DNA of 64,000 nucleotides from positions 248,001 through 312,000 of the forward strand of contig JAEUUY010000011.1 of NCBI GenBank assembly GCA_016787225.1, written 5' to 3'. A model generated the notes under the pieces. The model was not told where the DNA came from, searched no databases, and was given only the letters and a program-made list of their open reading frames with translations. Shown piece after piece: positions 8,829 to 17,684 of this stretch. A program made the position numbers and the translations under genes. Position 1 is the stretch's first letter, and each line of letters starts with the position of its first letter. The stretch comes from Chitinophagales bacterium. Its GTDB lineage: Bacteria > Bacteroidota > Bacteroidia > Chitinophagales > JADJOU01.

Positions 8829-9480
8829 GTTATTCAAAAAAAGAATATTTCTGTTAATCCTAAGTACAATCTTTGGAGCAGAATTCTATACACAGACCTA
8901 CGTTGTGAAGATAAAAACAACGGAGGGAATGATTAAAGTTATGCTTTATGATTCTACACCGAAGCATCGGGATAACTTTATCAAACTATGCCGTGAAAAG
9001 TTTTATGATAGTTTACTTTTTCATAGAGTGATTAAAGGCTTTGTAGCTCAAGGTGGCGATCCTGTTTCAAAAAATTGTTCAGACACCTTTACATTAGGCG
9101 ATGGAGATTTAGGCTATACGATTCCTGCAGAATTTGTTACATCCTACTATCATAAGCGAGGAGCCTTTGCGCAAGCTAGAGACGATAGACCTGACATGGC
9201 GTCCTCTGCATGTCAGTTTTATATTGTCCAAGGAAAAATAGCCGATGATTCCATTTTGACTAAAGCATATAAAAGGAATAATTATATTCAGCCTTTAGAG
9301 CATGAAAAAACATATAGAACAATTGGTGGTATTCCTCATCTGGATATGCGATATACCGTCTATGGCGAAGTGATATCTGGTATGGATATAGTGGACAAGA
9401 TTTGTTCACTTCCTACTAATAGTAAAGATAGACCTCTGAAAAATATACGAATTATTTCTACAATAGTAAAAAAACGATAA
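8791..9480 (+). CDS. Cyclophilin-type peptidyl-prolyl isomerase, exported
   Basis: A cyclophilin domain (TPKHRDNFIKLC, LLFHRVIKGFVAQGGDP, then QFYIVQG) preceded by a hydrophobic segment (IFLLILSTIFGAEFY) that looks like a signal peptide or anchor, so the enzyme probably folds proteins in the periplasm. Start is uncertain: in-frame ATGs lie at 8791, 8803 and 8806, all inside the last codons of tpx; the later two give a more usual signal-peptide length. An insertion between the QFYIVQG strand and the last strand (about 30 residues) is common in Bacteroidota members. The overlap with tpx suggests co-transcription. Confidence 0.9.
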   Translation: MSQVMMLRLAFYKLFKKRIFLLILSTIFGAEFYTQTYVVKIKTTEGMIKVMLYDSTPKHRDNFIKLCREKFYDSLLFHRVIKGFVAQGGDPVSKNCSDTFTLGDGDLGYTIPAEFVTSYYHKRGAFAQARDDRPDMASSACQFYIVQGKIADDSILTKAYKRNNYIQPLEHEKTYRTIGGIPHLDMRYTVYGEVISGMDIVDKICSLPTNSKDRPLKNIRIISTIVKKR

Positions 9481-9534
9481 AGGCAGCAGCCCATTTTCGT
9501 GGAACTTATCCTTTTATTAAATGAACTTTTTACC

Positions 9535-9861
9535 CTACTTAAACTTTATAACCGTAGCATAATCAAGTGATAAAAATTTTGTACTATAGTGAATAAATAT
9601 TCCGTCACCATCTTTATACTTTCTTCTAGCACGCTGAATCAGATTATTCCTTGTCGGACAATACTCTGTAACTACTAAGAATCCTATTTCTACCCTCCCA
9701 AGCGTATCGTATGGCATTATAGGTCTGCTATCCGTAAAAACATAAAACCCCTCTATTTGTTCCACTTCTGCTGTTGCTTTATTAGGAATATAACTGTCTG
9801 CTTTGAAAGAGAACAGAAAAATAGCTAGTGCACCTAGGAGTAAAATGAAATTTCGATTCAT
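9535..9861 (-). CDS. Small exported protein of unknown function
   Basis: A 108-residue ORF with an N-terminal signal peptide (FILLLGALAIFLFSFKAD). The mature part has strands and two conserved-looking blocks, EGFYVFTDSRP and RVEIGFLVVTEYCPTRN, followed by a basic stretch RARRKYKDGDG. One Cys. I do not recognise the family. It stands alone between convergent genes; codon use resembles the neighbours. Probably periplasmic or a surface protein. Confidence 0.65.
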   Translation of the reverse strand: MNRNFILLLGALAIFLFSFKADSYIPNKATAEVEQIEGFYVFTDSRPIMPYDTLGRVEIGFLVVTEYCPTRNNLIQRARRKYKDGDGIFIHYSTKFLSLDYATVIKFK

Positions 9862-9966
9862 CGCTTATAATAGTTTAAATTAACCTTTCAAAATTGAGAA
9901 TTTTCACCTTCTTAGAATTTAAAAATTGTGGCTATTGATTACAATAAAAGAGCAATTCAAATAATT

Positions 9967-12405
9967 TTACAATTTCACTCTCGCCCGCTCCGCCTCTGCT
10001 GCACTTTGTTTCCGAGCGGCTAAAGCCTTCCCTTCCTTGAAACGATAAGAAGCCGATAAATTAAAAACTCTAGTATCTAAATAACTCAACCAACTCGCAT
10101 CGGAGTTATTCAAGCCTTTGATTTCTCCTCCTGGTTGAAAGGTGAAAAATACGTCATTCAATGAGGCTTTAATCGTCAATCGGTCATTATATAATTTCTT
10201 AGCTAATGCTATATTGACCATGCCAGCAGGAATAATAACAAACTGTCCAGAAGGAGCAGAAGTCTGATATGATCCTGAAATCTCTGCAGACCATTTGTTA
10301 GGCAACTGAAATTGATTCGTAGGGGCTATTTGCCAGTAGGTACCTGAGTTGTCTAGCTGAATATTGTAAAGATTGGCTCTAAACTGGCTATATACTAATT
10401 CCGAATGAAACTGTAGTGTCCACCATTTGGTGATAGGTATTCCGCCATCAATAGACATCCCTAGAACTTTTTGTTTCCCTATATTACCTGGACGACTATA
10501 GAAGATATTAGAACCTGTCTCTATCGTTTCGGTGATCATGTCTTCTACAGAAGAATAAAAAACTGCTGCCGTAATCACCCCTTTATAGTTATAGGATAGT
10601 TCTAGATTGTGAGTAAATGAAGGATTCAAAAACGGATTGCCAGAATAAAGAGTAAATCTATCCAAAGGGTAGGTGAATGGATTCATAGATTGATAATCTG
10701 GTCTATCGATTCGGCGACCATAGGAAAATCCGAGTGTATGATATTTCATTGAATCTAGATTATAACTAAAATAGAATGTCGGAAACCAACTCAAATAATT
10801 TCTGATAAAACTCGAATCTTTGTTGACCGAATTTCCTTTTTGAACTCCTTTTATACTTGTGTTCTCTGCCCTCAATCCTGATTGAATAGACCAGTTGTTT
10901 TTTTCTATATTAAAGTTCAGATATCCAGCAAGAATATTTTCCTTATAGCTAAAATCATTGGAGAATAATTCATTCTTTATTCTTATACTATTAACCTCAT
11001 CAAAAAAGTTAGCAATATTCTCTGTTTGAACAGAACTTGCTTTCGATCCTGCTTCTATTTTTATGGAACTATTTATGGGATGCAGATAGTCTGCCTTAGC
11101 TGAATAAATATTGATATTCGCGGGCAAATCACTCACTAAATTACTTTGACTAATAAAACTAAAATCAGGTCGCCTAAATACACTAAACAAGTTTTGATCA
11201 TGACGAGAATCATATCTTAGATAGTCCGTATTTAAGGATAATTCCTTACCCATAGAATCAAGTTTTAACTGATAATTCAAATTGAAGCTTAGATTTCTAA
11301 ATCTTCTATCTGATGGATTCTGAGCACTCGCTAGCTGGACAACTTCTCTTTGATCATTATAGATTTTAGATTCATTCGTTATGAGGTGAATGTCTTTATT
11401 TAAAAACCCATTGACAGAAAATCCGAAAGTAGATTTCTTTGATAAATAATAGTCTGCCCCTAGTTTTAGGTTGGTGCCATCTTTTTCAATTTTTAAAAAA
11501 CTATTCTGATTAAATGCGGAAGCCAAGCTGCCTTTTGAGTCATAATAATTTCGTTTAATAGTAAGATCTTGGTAAAAATTTGTTTCTGAATATGATGCTA
11601 TGGAATAAAAGTTCCACTTATTAATTCTGTAGTTCAAATTTAAACTATTATTCGTTCTGGCATAGAATCCTTGTCCGTAACTGAGACTTAATGCGCCGCT
11701 ATATCCTTTAGTACTATTCTTTTTCTGTTTGATATTGATAATGCCTGCATTACCTGCGGCATCATACTTGGCTGGCGGTGCTGTTATAATCTCAATAGTA
11801 GCTATAGAACTAGCAGGCAACGATTTCAAATAATTTGCTATATCTGCACTGCTCATATAGGTAGGTTTGTCGTCTATAAATATAAGGACACCCTGCTTTC
11901 CCCTCACGGTAATGTTATCATTCATATCGATACTAATACCCGGCGATTTACTCAAAACCTCAAAAGCTGTCAAGCCTGCATTAGATAGAATGGCATTTGG
12001 ATTTACAACAAGACGATCAATTTTTTTCTGCACGAAACTACTTGTTCCAGATATTTGAACGGTAGCTAATGATTTTGACATTCTTCTTTTTAAAACTATT
12101 TCTCGTAGAATTTTATTCTCTTTTATAGCTAGATTATAAATTAAGTTGTCTTCTGCTCCATTTGCCTGTATCTTTAGCATGTAGATGTCAGGATTTAACT
12201 GATCTAAAAAAAAGATTTCCATAGAATCGATGAGTGTCGTCCTATACAAAGAACTGTCGCGCTGTAGAAATAAACTAACTATACCATCTTGAAGTTCTGA
12301 ATGATCCTCCATAGTGACCTTTCCCTGTATAGAAAATGTGGTTTGCGATACAAGATTGGGCATATATCCTAGGGATATAAGACAAATTAAAACTGTTTTG
12401 TTCAT
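9967..12405 (-). CDS. Outer-membrane beta-barrel family protein (TonB-receptor-like)
   Basis: An 812-residue protein: signal peptide (to about residue 20), an N-terminal beta-sandwich regulatory segment (20-110), a plug-like domain (about 115-225: GLTAFEVLSKSPGISID, then VRGKQGVLIFIDDKP and IEIITAPPAKYDAAG), and a long C-terminal barrel ending in alternating aromatic strands (FNLSASYRF). This matches the OMP_b-brl_3 family of Bacteroidota, relatives of TonB-dependent receptors. A typical TonB box was not identified. It follows the AraC gene by 3 bp and is probably controlled by it. Substrate unknown. The last ~20 residues (basic, Ala/Glu rich) extend past the final strand, which is unusual for a barrel. 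Confidence 0.88.
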   Translation of the reverse strand: MNKTVLICLISLGYMPNLVSQTTFSIQGKVTMEDHSELQDGIVSLFLQRDSSLYRTTLIDSMEIFFLDQLNPDIYMLKIQANGAEDNLIYNLAIKENKILREIVLKRRMSKSLATVQISGTSSFVQKKIDRLVVNPNAILSNAGLTAFEVLSKSPGISIDMNDNITVRGKQGVLIFIDDKPTYMSSADIANYLKSLPASSIATIEIITAPPAKYDAAGNAGIINIKQKKNSTKGYSGALSLSYGQGFYARTNNSLNLNYRINKWNFYSIASYSETNFYQDLTIKRNYYDSKGSLASAFNQNSFLKIEKDGTNLKLGADYYLSKKSTFGFSVNGFLNKDIHLITNESKIYNDQREVVQLASAQNPSDRRFRNLSFNLNYQLKLDSMGKELSLNTDYLRYDSRHDQNLFSVFRRPDFSFISQSNLVSDLPANINIYSAKADYLHPINSSIKIEAGSKASSVQTENIANFFDEVNSIRIKNELFSNDFSYKENILAGYLNFNIEKNNWSIQSGLRAENTSIKGVQKGNSVNKDSSFIRNYLSWFPTFYFSYNLDSMKYHTLGFSYGRRIDRPDYQSMNPFTYPLDRFTLYSGNPFLNPSFTHNLELSYNYKGVITAAVFYSSVEDMITETIETGSNIFYSRPGNIGKQKVLGMSIDGGIPITKWWTLQFHSELVYSQFRANLYNIQLDNSGTYWQIAPTNQFQLPNKWSAEISGSYQTSAPSGQFVIIPAGMVNIALAKKLYNDRLTIKASLNDVFFTFQPGGEIKGLNNSDASWLSYLDTRVFNLSASYRFKEGKALAARKQSAAEAERARVKL

Positions 12406-12408
12406 GTA

Positions 12409-13317
12409 TTAATATTTAAAATAGAGTTTGTGATAGGCTCTAGGGGAAATTCCAAAATTCTTCTTAAACGTTTTACTAAAGGTAAATAAATCTGAAAAGC
12501 CAGCATCGAGGGCTATCTCTGTCATATTTTTAGTATCATTTTGTATTTCTTCTTCGGCATACTTTAATCTTCTTTGCAATAAGTATTGATAAGGACTGAT
12601 ATTCATTATTTTTTTAAACATGCGAAAGAAATGGTATTCAGAGATACAACACTTTCTAGCAACACTTTCCATATCTAAATCACTCTTAAAAGCTTCATCT
12701 ATATGCTGTTTAGCAGCTTCTATTTTTTTGTAGATTTCATTTTTTGTAGAGACTTTGACAGCATCAATATTTTGAAGTTTTTGATAAATGGGGAGATGAT
12801 CTTCTACTAATTTTTCGGCGAGAGTATAATAAAGATCTTTCGATATATGCATTTGTTCACGATTGAATTCATGAAATTTTTTATCTAAGGCTATCAGGTA
12901 GTTTCCTAAAATAGTTTTATGCGCATCGTATTTATTATCTAAAAAGCTGGCTGAATTAAAAAATGTTTCTAACTCACTAATAGAGACCTCTTTGTTGTCC
13001 TCTTGCAGAAATTCTAAAACTTCTGATATCAATTTAAAATCTAGGTCTATACATATTCCTTTGGTAGGTTTATTAATCTCGATAGACCCTTTGAAATGAT
13101 GATTAGCCAGAATATACTGCTTGGCTTGCACCTTATATATACTTTCATTGATTCTATATATTTCTTCACCATCCACTACATACTTCATACTAAATCTTTT
13201 TGACGACAAAATAGCCTCGGTTTGTAGCTGATCAAAAAAGGAAATATCAATTAGATTCTCCCCTTCTCTGTGGAGTATTTGACATTCATTAAGATTTATT
13301 CGGGTTAGCAAACTCAT
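12409..13317 (-). CDS. AraC family transcriptional regulator
   Basis: A 302-residue regulator with an N-terminal sensing half (1-190, no recognised ligand fold) and a C-terminal double helix-turn-helix of the AraC/XylS type (about 205-300): DMESVARKCCISEYHFFRMFK for the first HTH and TEIALDAGFSDLFTFSKTFK for the second, ending FGISPRAYHK. It lies 3 bp upstream of the outer-membrane barrel gene in the same direction, so the pair is one operon and the regulator probably controls its own uptake system. The promoter -7 element ends 8 bp before the ATG, so the mRNA is nearly leaderless. Confidence 0.92.
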   Translation of the reverse strand: MSLLTRINLNECQILHREGENLIDISFFDQLQTEAILSSKRFSMKYVVDGEEIYRINESIYKVQAKQYILANHHFKGSIEINKPTKGICIDLDFKLISEVLEFLQEDNKEVSISELETFFNSASFLDNKYDAHKTILGNYLIALDKKFHEFNREQMHISKDLYYTLAEKLVEDHLPIYQKLQNIDAVKVSTKNEIYKKIEAAKQHIDEAFKSDLDMESVARKCCISEYHFFRMFKKIMNISPYQYLLQRRLKYAEEEIQNDTKNMTEIALDAGFSDLFTFSKTFKKNFGISPRAYHKLYFKY

Positions 13318-13324
13318 ACTAGTA

Positions 13325-13332
13325 CAAAGATA
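13325..13332 (-). promoter_or_regulatory. -7 element (TATCTTTG) for araC-type gene
   Basis: Exact TAnnTTTG match on the minus strand, 7 bp before the start codon; predicts a leaderless or almost leaderless mRNA. Confidence 0.55.
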
Positions 13333-13421
13333 GATTCATATTAGACTTCTATTTTGTCAATTTCTGCGAAAAGAAGTGATACAGAGTTAAAATAAGCTAA
13401 GCCATCTTAAAATCACTTAGT

Positions 13422-13429
13422 TATTTTTG
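13422..13429 (+). promoter_or_regulatory. -7 element (TATTTTTG) for nadC
   Basis: Exact TAnnTTTG match. It overlaps the in-frame TTG at 13427, which argues that translation starts at the ATG at 13454 instead. Confidence 0.6.
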
Positions 13430-13453
13430 TACAGATTAAGAATTAGAAAGACG

Positions 13454-14308
13454 ATGACCATTGAAGAATTTATACGCCTAGCCATTCTAGAAGATACCCA
13501 GGACCCCAATGGTGTGATTCCTCAGGGAGACCATAGCGCACTTAGCTGTCTAAATCCCAAAGAAAAAAAACGAGCGCGATTGATTATCAAAGATGCTGGA
13601 ATCATAGCAGGCTTAGATATTGCTAAAAACATATTTCAAGAAGTAGATAAAAATCTTGAAGTACAGATATTGCTTAAAGATGGCGATGAATTGAATTATG
13701 GTGATATTGGTTTAGAAGTTCATGGGAGTGCAACTTCAATTTTACTTGCGGAAAGATTGGTGCTCAATACTATGCAGCGCATGAGTGGTATAGCGACAAA
13801 AACTCGCCAATTTGCCAAGCTCATAGCGCATACAAAATGTAAAGTTTTAGATACCAGAAAAACAACCCCAAATTTTCGCTACTTTGAAAAATTAGCTGTC
13901 AAAATAGGTGGTGGCGTCAATCATCGTTTTGGATTGTACGATATGATTATGCTGAAAGATAATCACGTGGATTACTGTGGTGGCATAGCCCCAGCAATAA
14001 CTCGAGCCAAAGAATATATTAAAGAAATAGGAGTAAACCTTCCTATCGAAGTAGAAACTCGGAATTTAGATGAAGTCAAACAAGTTTGCGAAGCAGGAGG
14101 TGTTTATCGTATTATGCTAGATAATTTTTCGGTAGAGAAGTGTAAAGAAGCGGTCGATTTTGTAGCAGGGAAAATACCATTGGAAGCCAGTGGAGGCATA
14201 ACCCTTGAAACTATAGTGAGTTATGCAGAGACAGGTGTAGACTATGTATCCGTAGGTAGTCTCACGTATTCATATAAAAGTTTAGATATTAGTTTAAAAG
14301 CATATTAA
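13454..14308 (+). CDS. nadC: Nicotinate-nucleotide pyrophosphorylase (quinolinate phosphoribosyltransferase)
   Basis: A 284-residue NadC. It converts quinolinate and PRPP to nicotinate mononucleotide, CO2 and pyrophosphate in de novo NAD synthesis. Seen motifs: ERLVLNTMQRMSGIAT, the substrate loop DTRKTTPNFR, KIGGGVNHRFGLYDMIMLKDN, IEVETRN, and EASGGITLET at the phosphate site. The ATG at 13454 is preferred to an upstream TTG that lies inside the promoter. Length is normal. nadA and nadB are not in the window. Confidence 0.96.
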   Translation: MTIEEFIRLAILEDTQDPNGVIPQGDHSALSCLNPKEKKRARLIIKDAGIIAGLDIAKNIFQEVDKNLEVQILLKDGDELNYGDIGLEVHGSATSILLAERLVLNTMQRMSGIATKTRQFAKLIAHTKCKVLDTRKTTPNFRYFEKLAVKIGGGVNHRFGLYDMIMLKDNHVDYCGGIAPAITRAKEYIKEIGVNLPIEVETRNLDEVKQVCEAGGVYRIMLDNFSVEKCKEAVDFVAGKIPLEASGGITLETIVSYAETGVDYVSVGSLTYSYKSLDISLKAY

Positions 14309-14369
14309 AATGTTTAATTTTGAATTCTCAATTCTAAGCAACAGAGTGAAAAATTAAATTCGTGCATTC

Positions 14370-15266
14370 GTGGCAACACCTAAGAAAAAAATTCTTTTTA
14401 TCGTCAACAATCTCTCTGGTACGGTATCGCAGTATAATATCCCTAAGTGCATCGATATGTTTCTGGATAATGATAACTATGAAGCCAAGCTATTATTTAT
14501 AGATGCCCAAATGACTGAGGAGCTTTATGAAGCTAAGCTTAGTGAAAATTGGGATATGATAGTATCAGTTGGTGGGGATGGCACCCTACTAGAACTCGGT
14601 CAGCGATTGATAGATAGAGATATACCTATAGCCATAGTTCCTGTTGGAAGTGGTAATGGAATAGCTACACATGTAGGCTATAAACCGAGGGATATTCGTG
14701 CAGCTTTTGATGCTATAAATGCTGCTAAAACCAAAGCAATAGACGTAGCACAAATCAATGACCAATTTTTCTTTAGCAATTTTGGTATGGGCTTGGATGC
14801 TAAGGTGGCTAAGGATTTTAAGATTAAAAAAAAACGTTCCCTTTTTGTTTATGCCTATCTGACTTTACGCAGAGTTTTCAAACTCAAAGCCAAAATTATC
14901 AAGTATAAATTAGGAGAAAAAGAATATGAAGTTTCAACCTATCTCTTCAATATTTTCAACTCAAATCTTTACGGATACAATATAGGATTATTGCCTTGGG
15001 CGAGTGCATTTGATGGTGAACTCGATGTCGTCTATCTCAAAAGCGTGGCGTTCTGGAGACTGCCGTGGGCTAGTTTTTGTATTTTAATCAAAAAACCACA
15101 ATGGAGTTCAGCCCTAGAATTTTTCACTACTAAGGAAATTACAATCATCAACTTTAAGAATAAAAAAATGGGCTATCAGGTAGATGGTGACCCTAAGAAA
15201 TCGAAAAGAGATGATCTGATAATTAAAGTCTTGCCGAGTAAATTGAAATTAGTAGTTCCTTGTTAA
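14370..15266 (+). CDS. Diacylglycerol/sphingosine kinase-family lipid kinase (YegS/LCB5-like)
   Basis: A 298-residue protein with the DAG-kinase catalytic fold: nucleotide loop FIVNNLSG near the N-terminus, the VSVGGDGTLLELGQ block, and the PVGSGNGIATHVG block, then a C-terminal beta-sandwich ending in YQVDGDP. Members phosphorylate lipid hydroxyls with ATP at the inner membrane; the lipid here is unknown (diacylglycerol or sphingoid base, the latter being present in many Bacteroidota). Start is GTG, lying within a repeated word (attcgtgcattcgtggc). Its end overlaps the convergent gene at 15263 by 4 bp. Confidence 0.88.
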   Translation: MATPKKKILFIVNNLSGTVSQYNIPKCIDMFLDNDNYEAKLLFIDAQMTEELYEAKLSENWDMIVSVGGDGTLLELGQRLIDRDIPIAIVPVGSGNGIATHVGYKPRDIRAAFDAINAAKTKAIDVAQINDQFFFSNFGMGLDAKVAKDFKIKKKRSLFVYAYLTLRRVFKLKAKIIKYKLGEKEYEVSTYLFNIFNSNLYGYNIGLLPWASAFDGELDVVYLKSVAFWRLPWASFCILIKKPQWSSALEFFTTKEITIINFKNKKMGYQVDGDPKKSKRDDLIIKVLPSKLKLVVPC

Positions 15267-15625
15267 TACACCTTCTCCTTAAAATACTTCACAATCTTCT
15301 GTTTAAGAAAAGCTTCTTGCTCTTTTATAAACATAGCTGATAATGGTTGTAAATCTCTAAAATGAGGCCATCCATCAGCGTCTGTATACTCGTATTCATA
15401 ATATTCTCCGAGCAGTAGGGTACACATTCCTATGTGCATCAGGTCTTGCTTCTCCTCTTTTTCAAATTCTCTGATTGTTCCGAATTCATTGAGTCCTATC
15501 AAGAATAGACAAACCTGAATATCTGGTTTCTTCTCGAAATGTCTTTCTACGTATTGCCTCACCTCCGCCCAATCTTTCATGAGCTGGATATCAGCATCGG
15601 ATTTATTTTCGAATAATAAAGGCAT
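15263..15625 (-). CDS. Conserved protein of unknown function
   Basis: A 120-residue acidic protein from the ATG at 15625 (MPLLFENK). A frame extension to 15700 exists, but those bases resemble the AT-rich intergenic filler found elsewhere, so the shorter start is preferred. Blocks that look conserved: KDWAEVRQYVERHF, VCLFLIGLNEFGTIREF, MHIGMCTLLLGEYYEYEY and DADGWPHFRDL. No signal peptide or membrane helix. I think related proteins occur in other Bacteroidota but cannot assign a function. Converges with the lipid-kinase gene (4-bp overlap). Confidence 0.7.
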   Translation of the reverse strand: MPLLFENKSDADIQLMKDWAEVRQYVERHFEKKPDIQVCLFLIGLNEFGTIREFEKEEKQDLMHIGMCTLLLGEYYEYEYTDADGWPHFRDLQPLSAMFIKEQEAFLKQKIVKYFKEKVY

Positions 15626-15755
15626 GATTAACGAATAACTAACAACGAATAGTTTATCATTTGATTGTTCGTCGTCTTGAAGGAAGATAGAAAAAGCCAA
15701 GGTAACATAAGCAAAACTTATTCGCTATTAAGTTATTACCTATTCGCTAAGTAAA

Positions 15756-16589
15756 TTAATCTTGTCTAACTCTTTTAGAGCGCGAGCGAGTCACTTTTGG
15801 TGCTTCCTCTACTGGCTTATTCATATCTTCTAGTTCCCTTTCTTTTGAATAAACGAAGATTCGACCACAGTTTTCACAAACTAACACTTTCTTTCTTTGC
15901 TTGATTTCAAGTTGTCTTTGTGGTGGTATTTTTGCAAAGCATCCTCCACAGGAGTCTCTATCTATAGTTACTATGGCTAGACCATTTCTATAGGTTTTTC
16001 TAATTCTATTATAACCAGATAACAATCTCTCGTCTACTAGCTTTTTAGCTGCTTCACTCTGCTTTACTAAACTAGCGAGCTCCGAGTCTGTTTCTGCCTC
16101 TATTACTTTAAGTTCTTCTTGCTTCAGAGCTAAATCATCTTTTTTAGCTGCAATTAATTTCGCTACCTCATCTACTCGAATCGAGAAGGAATTCTTTTTC
16201 TCATTGAAGTCTTTCAATTTTTTGTCGCATAGTTCTATCTCCAATTTCGCTAATTCGATTTCCTTGCTAATAGATTCGAACTCTCTGTTGTTTTTAACAG
16301 AATTCTGTTGCTTTTCTAATTTTGTTATTAGAAGTTTGGTTTCTTCCTTGATTCTCTGTCTATCGCTGATTCCTTCTTCTATTTCAGCTAATTCTGAATC
16401 CAGATTGCCTTTTCTCGTCATCAATCCCGCCATTTCATCCTCCATATCTTGCACCTCCATAGGGAGCTCGCCTTTTATGAAGTTGATTTTATCGATTTTA
16501 GAATCTATTTGCTGTAGAGCATAAAGTGCTTCTAATCTTTCTTCTACACTTGCTTCACTTTTCTTAGTAGCTGTTGCTTTTGCGCACAT
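15756..16589 (-). CDS. Coiled-coil protein with C4 zinc ribbon (DUF164/CT398 type)
   Basis: A 277-residue protein: a long antiparallel coiled coil (about 15-190) followed by a zinc ribbon with paired Cys (CGGC and CENCG, about 215-245) and a basic tail (TRSRSKRVRQD). The same arrangement defines the CT398/HP0958-like family, whose members have been linked to RNA or sigma-54/flagellar handling in other bacteria; the function here is unknown. It is 3 bp downstream of the NIF3 gene, a pairing that is frequent in Bacteroidota and other phyla. Confidence 0.85.
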   Translation of the reverse strand: MCAKATATKKSEASVEERLEALYALQQIDSKIDKINFIKGELPMEVQDMEDEMAGLMTRKGNLDSELAEIEEGISDRQRIKEETKLLITKLEKQQNSVKNNREFESISKEIELAKLEIELCDKKLKDFNEKKNSFSIRVDEVAKLIAAKKDDLALKQEELKVIEAETDSELASLVKQSEAAKKLVDERLLSGYNRIRKTYRNGLAIVTIDRDSCGGCFAKIPPQRQLEIKQRKKVLVCENCGRIFVYSKERELEDMNKPVEEAPKVTRSRSKRVRQD

Positions 16590-16592
16590 ATC

Positions 16593-17684
16593 TTATAAAT
16601 AATTTACTGGGTTTGTATTGACCTTAGAAATTTGGGACTGCAAAGATAGTGCATTTTTCTCCAAATAGTTTAAAATTAGTTCGTTAGTAAACTGCTCAGA
16701 CTCATAGTGCCCGATATCTATATAACTGATTTGCTCCTCATTATCAAACCATTCGTGATACTTAAAGTCAGCGCTGAGATAGACATCTGCACCAGCGCTA
16801 GCTGCCTCGAATCGCAGAAAACTACCCGAACCACCACAGAGAGCAACCGTCTTTATAGGTCGATCTAATTTGCTATATTTTAAGGATTTAAGTAAAAACG
16901 CATCCTTGATTTGATGTAAAAATGTTTCAAGTTTCATTTCTTGTTGGAGTTCCCCTATCAGCCCAGACCCTACTTGGTTATGTCTATTTTCGATAGAATA
17001 AATATCATAAGCCACCTCTTCATAAGGGTGTGCGTTGAGCATAGCCTGAATCACTTTATTCTCTAAATGAACAGGAAATACGGTTTCAAATCGTTGTTCG
17101 CATAAATTTTCAAGCGTCATAGCCTTGCCAATAGCGGGGCTAGATAATTCATTTCCCATAAAACTGCCCCTGCCTTCAGTCGAAAATCCGCAGTGACTAT
17201 AATTTCCTATATGACCAGCCCCAGCGTCAAAGATAGCTTGGCTCACCTTTTCAATGGCTTCACTGGGCACAAAACAGACCAATTTTCGGAGATGGTTCTT
17301 TTTTGGACTCAGAATTTTGCAATTTAATAAACCTAACTTCTCCGCCATCATATGATTTACACCAGTATGAATATTATCCAGGTTAGTATGAATAGCATAG
17401 ATAGCGATATCATTCTTAATCGCTTTAATGATTGTTCGCTCTACATAGTTTTTTCCCGTCAATTTTTTTAGGCCTGAGAATATGATGGGGTGATGGGCTA
17501 TGACTATATTGCAGCGTTCTCGAATTGCTTCTTCTATAACCTCCTCCGTGCAATCTAGGCAGATAAGTGCCTTAGAAATTTCCCAAAGCGGTGAACCAGT
17601 CAGCAGTCCAGCATTATCATAGGATTCTTGATAGACGGATGGTGCCCATTGTTCTAGTATGGAAATGAGTTCTCTAATAATCAT
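16593..17684 (-). CDS. NIF3-like dinuclear metal centre protein (YqfO type)
   Basis: A 363-residue NIF3 family protein. Metal ligands are visible: IAHHPIIF and HTNLDN in the N-terminal half, and DIGHYESEQ in the C-terminal half. Between them (about 135-235) is the PII-like insertion typical of YqfO-type long members (KLVCFVPSE, then NAHPYEEVAYDI). The family forms hexameric toroids; a GTP cyclohydrolase I type 2 name is used in some databases but is poorly supported. It overlaps the upstream serine hydrolase gene by 4 bp and precedes the zinc-ribbon gene by 3 bp. Confidence 0.92.
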   Translation of the reverse strand: MIIRELISILEQWAPSVYQESYDNAGLLTGSPLWEISKALICLDCTEEVIEEAIRERCNIVIAHHPIIFSGLKKLTGKNYVERTIIKAIKNDIAIYAIHTNLDNIHTGVNHMMAEKLGLLNCKILSPKKNHLRKLVCFVPSEAIEKVSQAIFDAGAGHIGNYSHCGFSTEGRGSFMGNELSSPAIGKAMTLENLCEQRFETVFPVHLENKVIQAMLNAHPYEEVAYDIYSIENRHNQVGSGLIGELQQEMKLETFLHQIKDAFLLKSLKYSKLDRPIKTVALCGGSGSFLRFEAASAGADVYLSADFKYHEWFDNEEQISYIDIGHYESEQFTNELILNYLEKNALSLQSQISKVNTNPVNYL

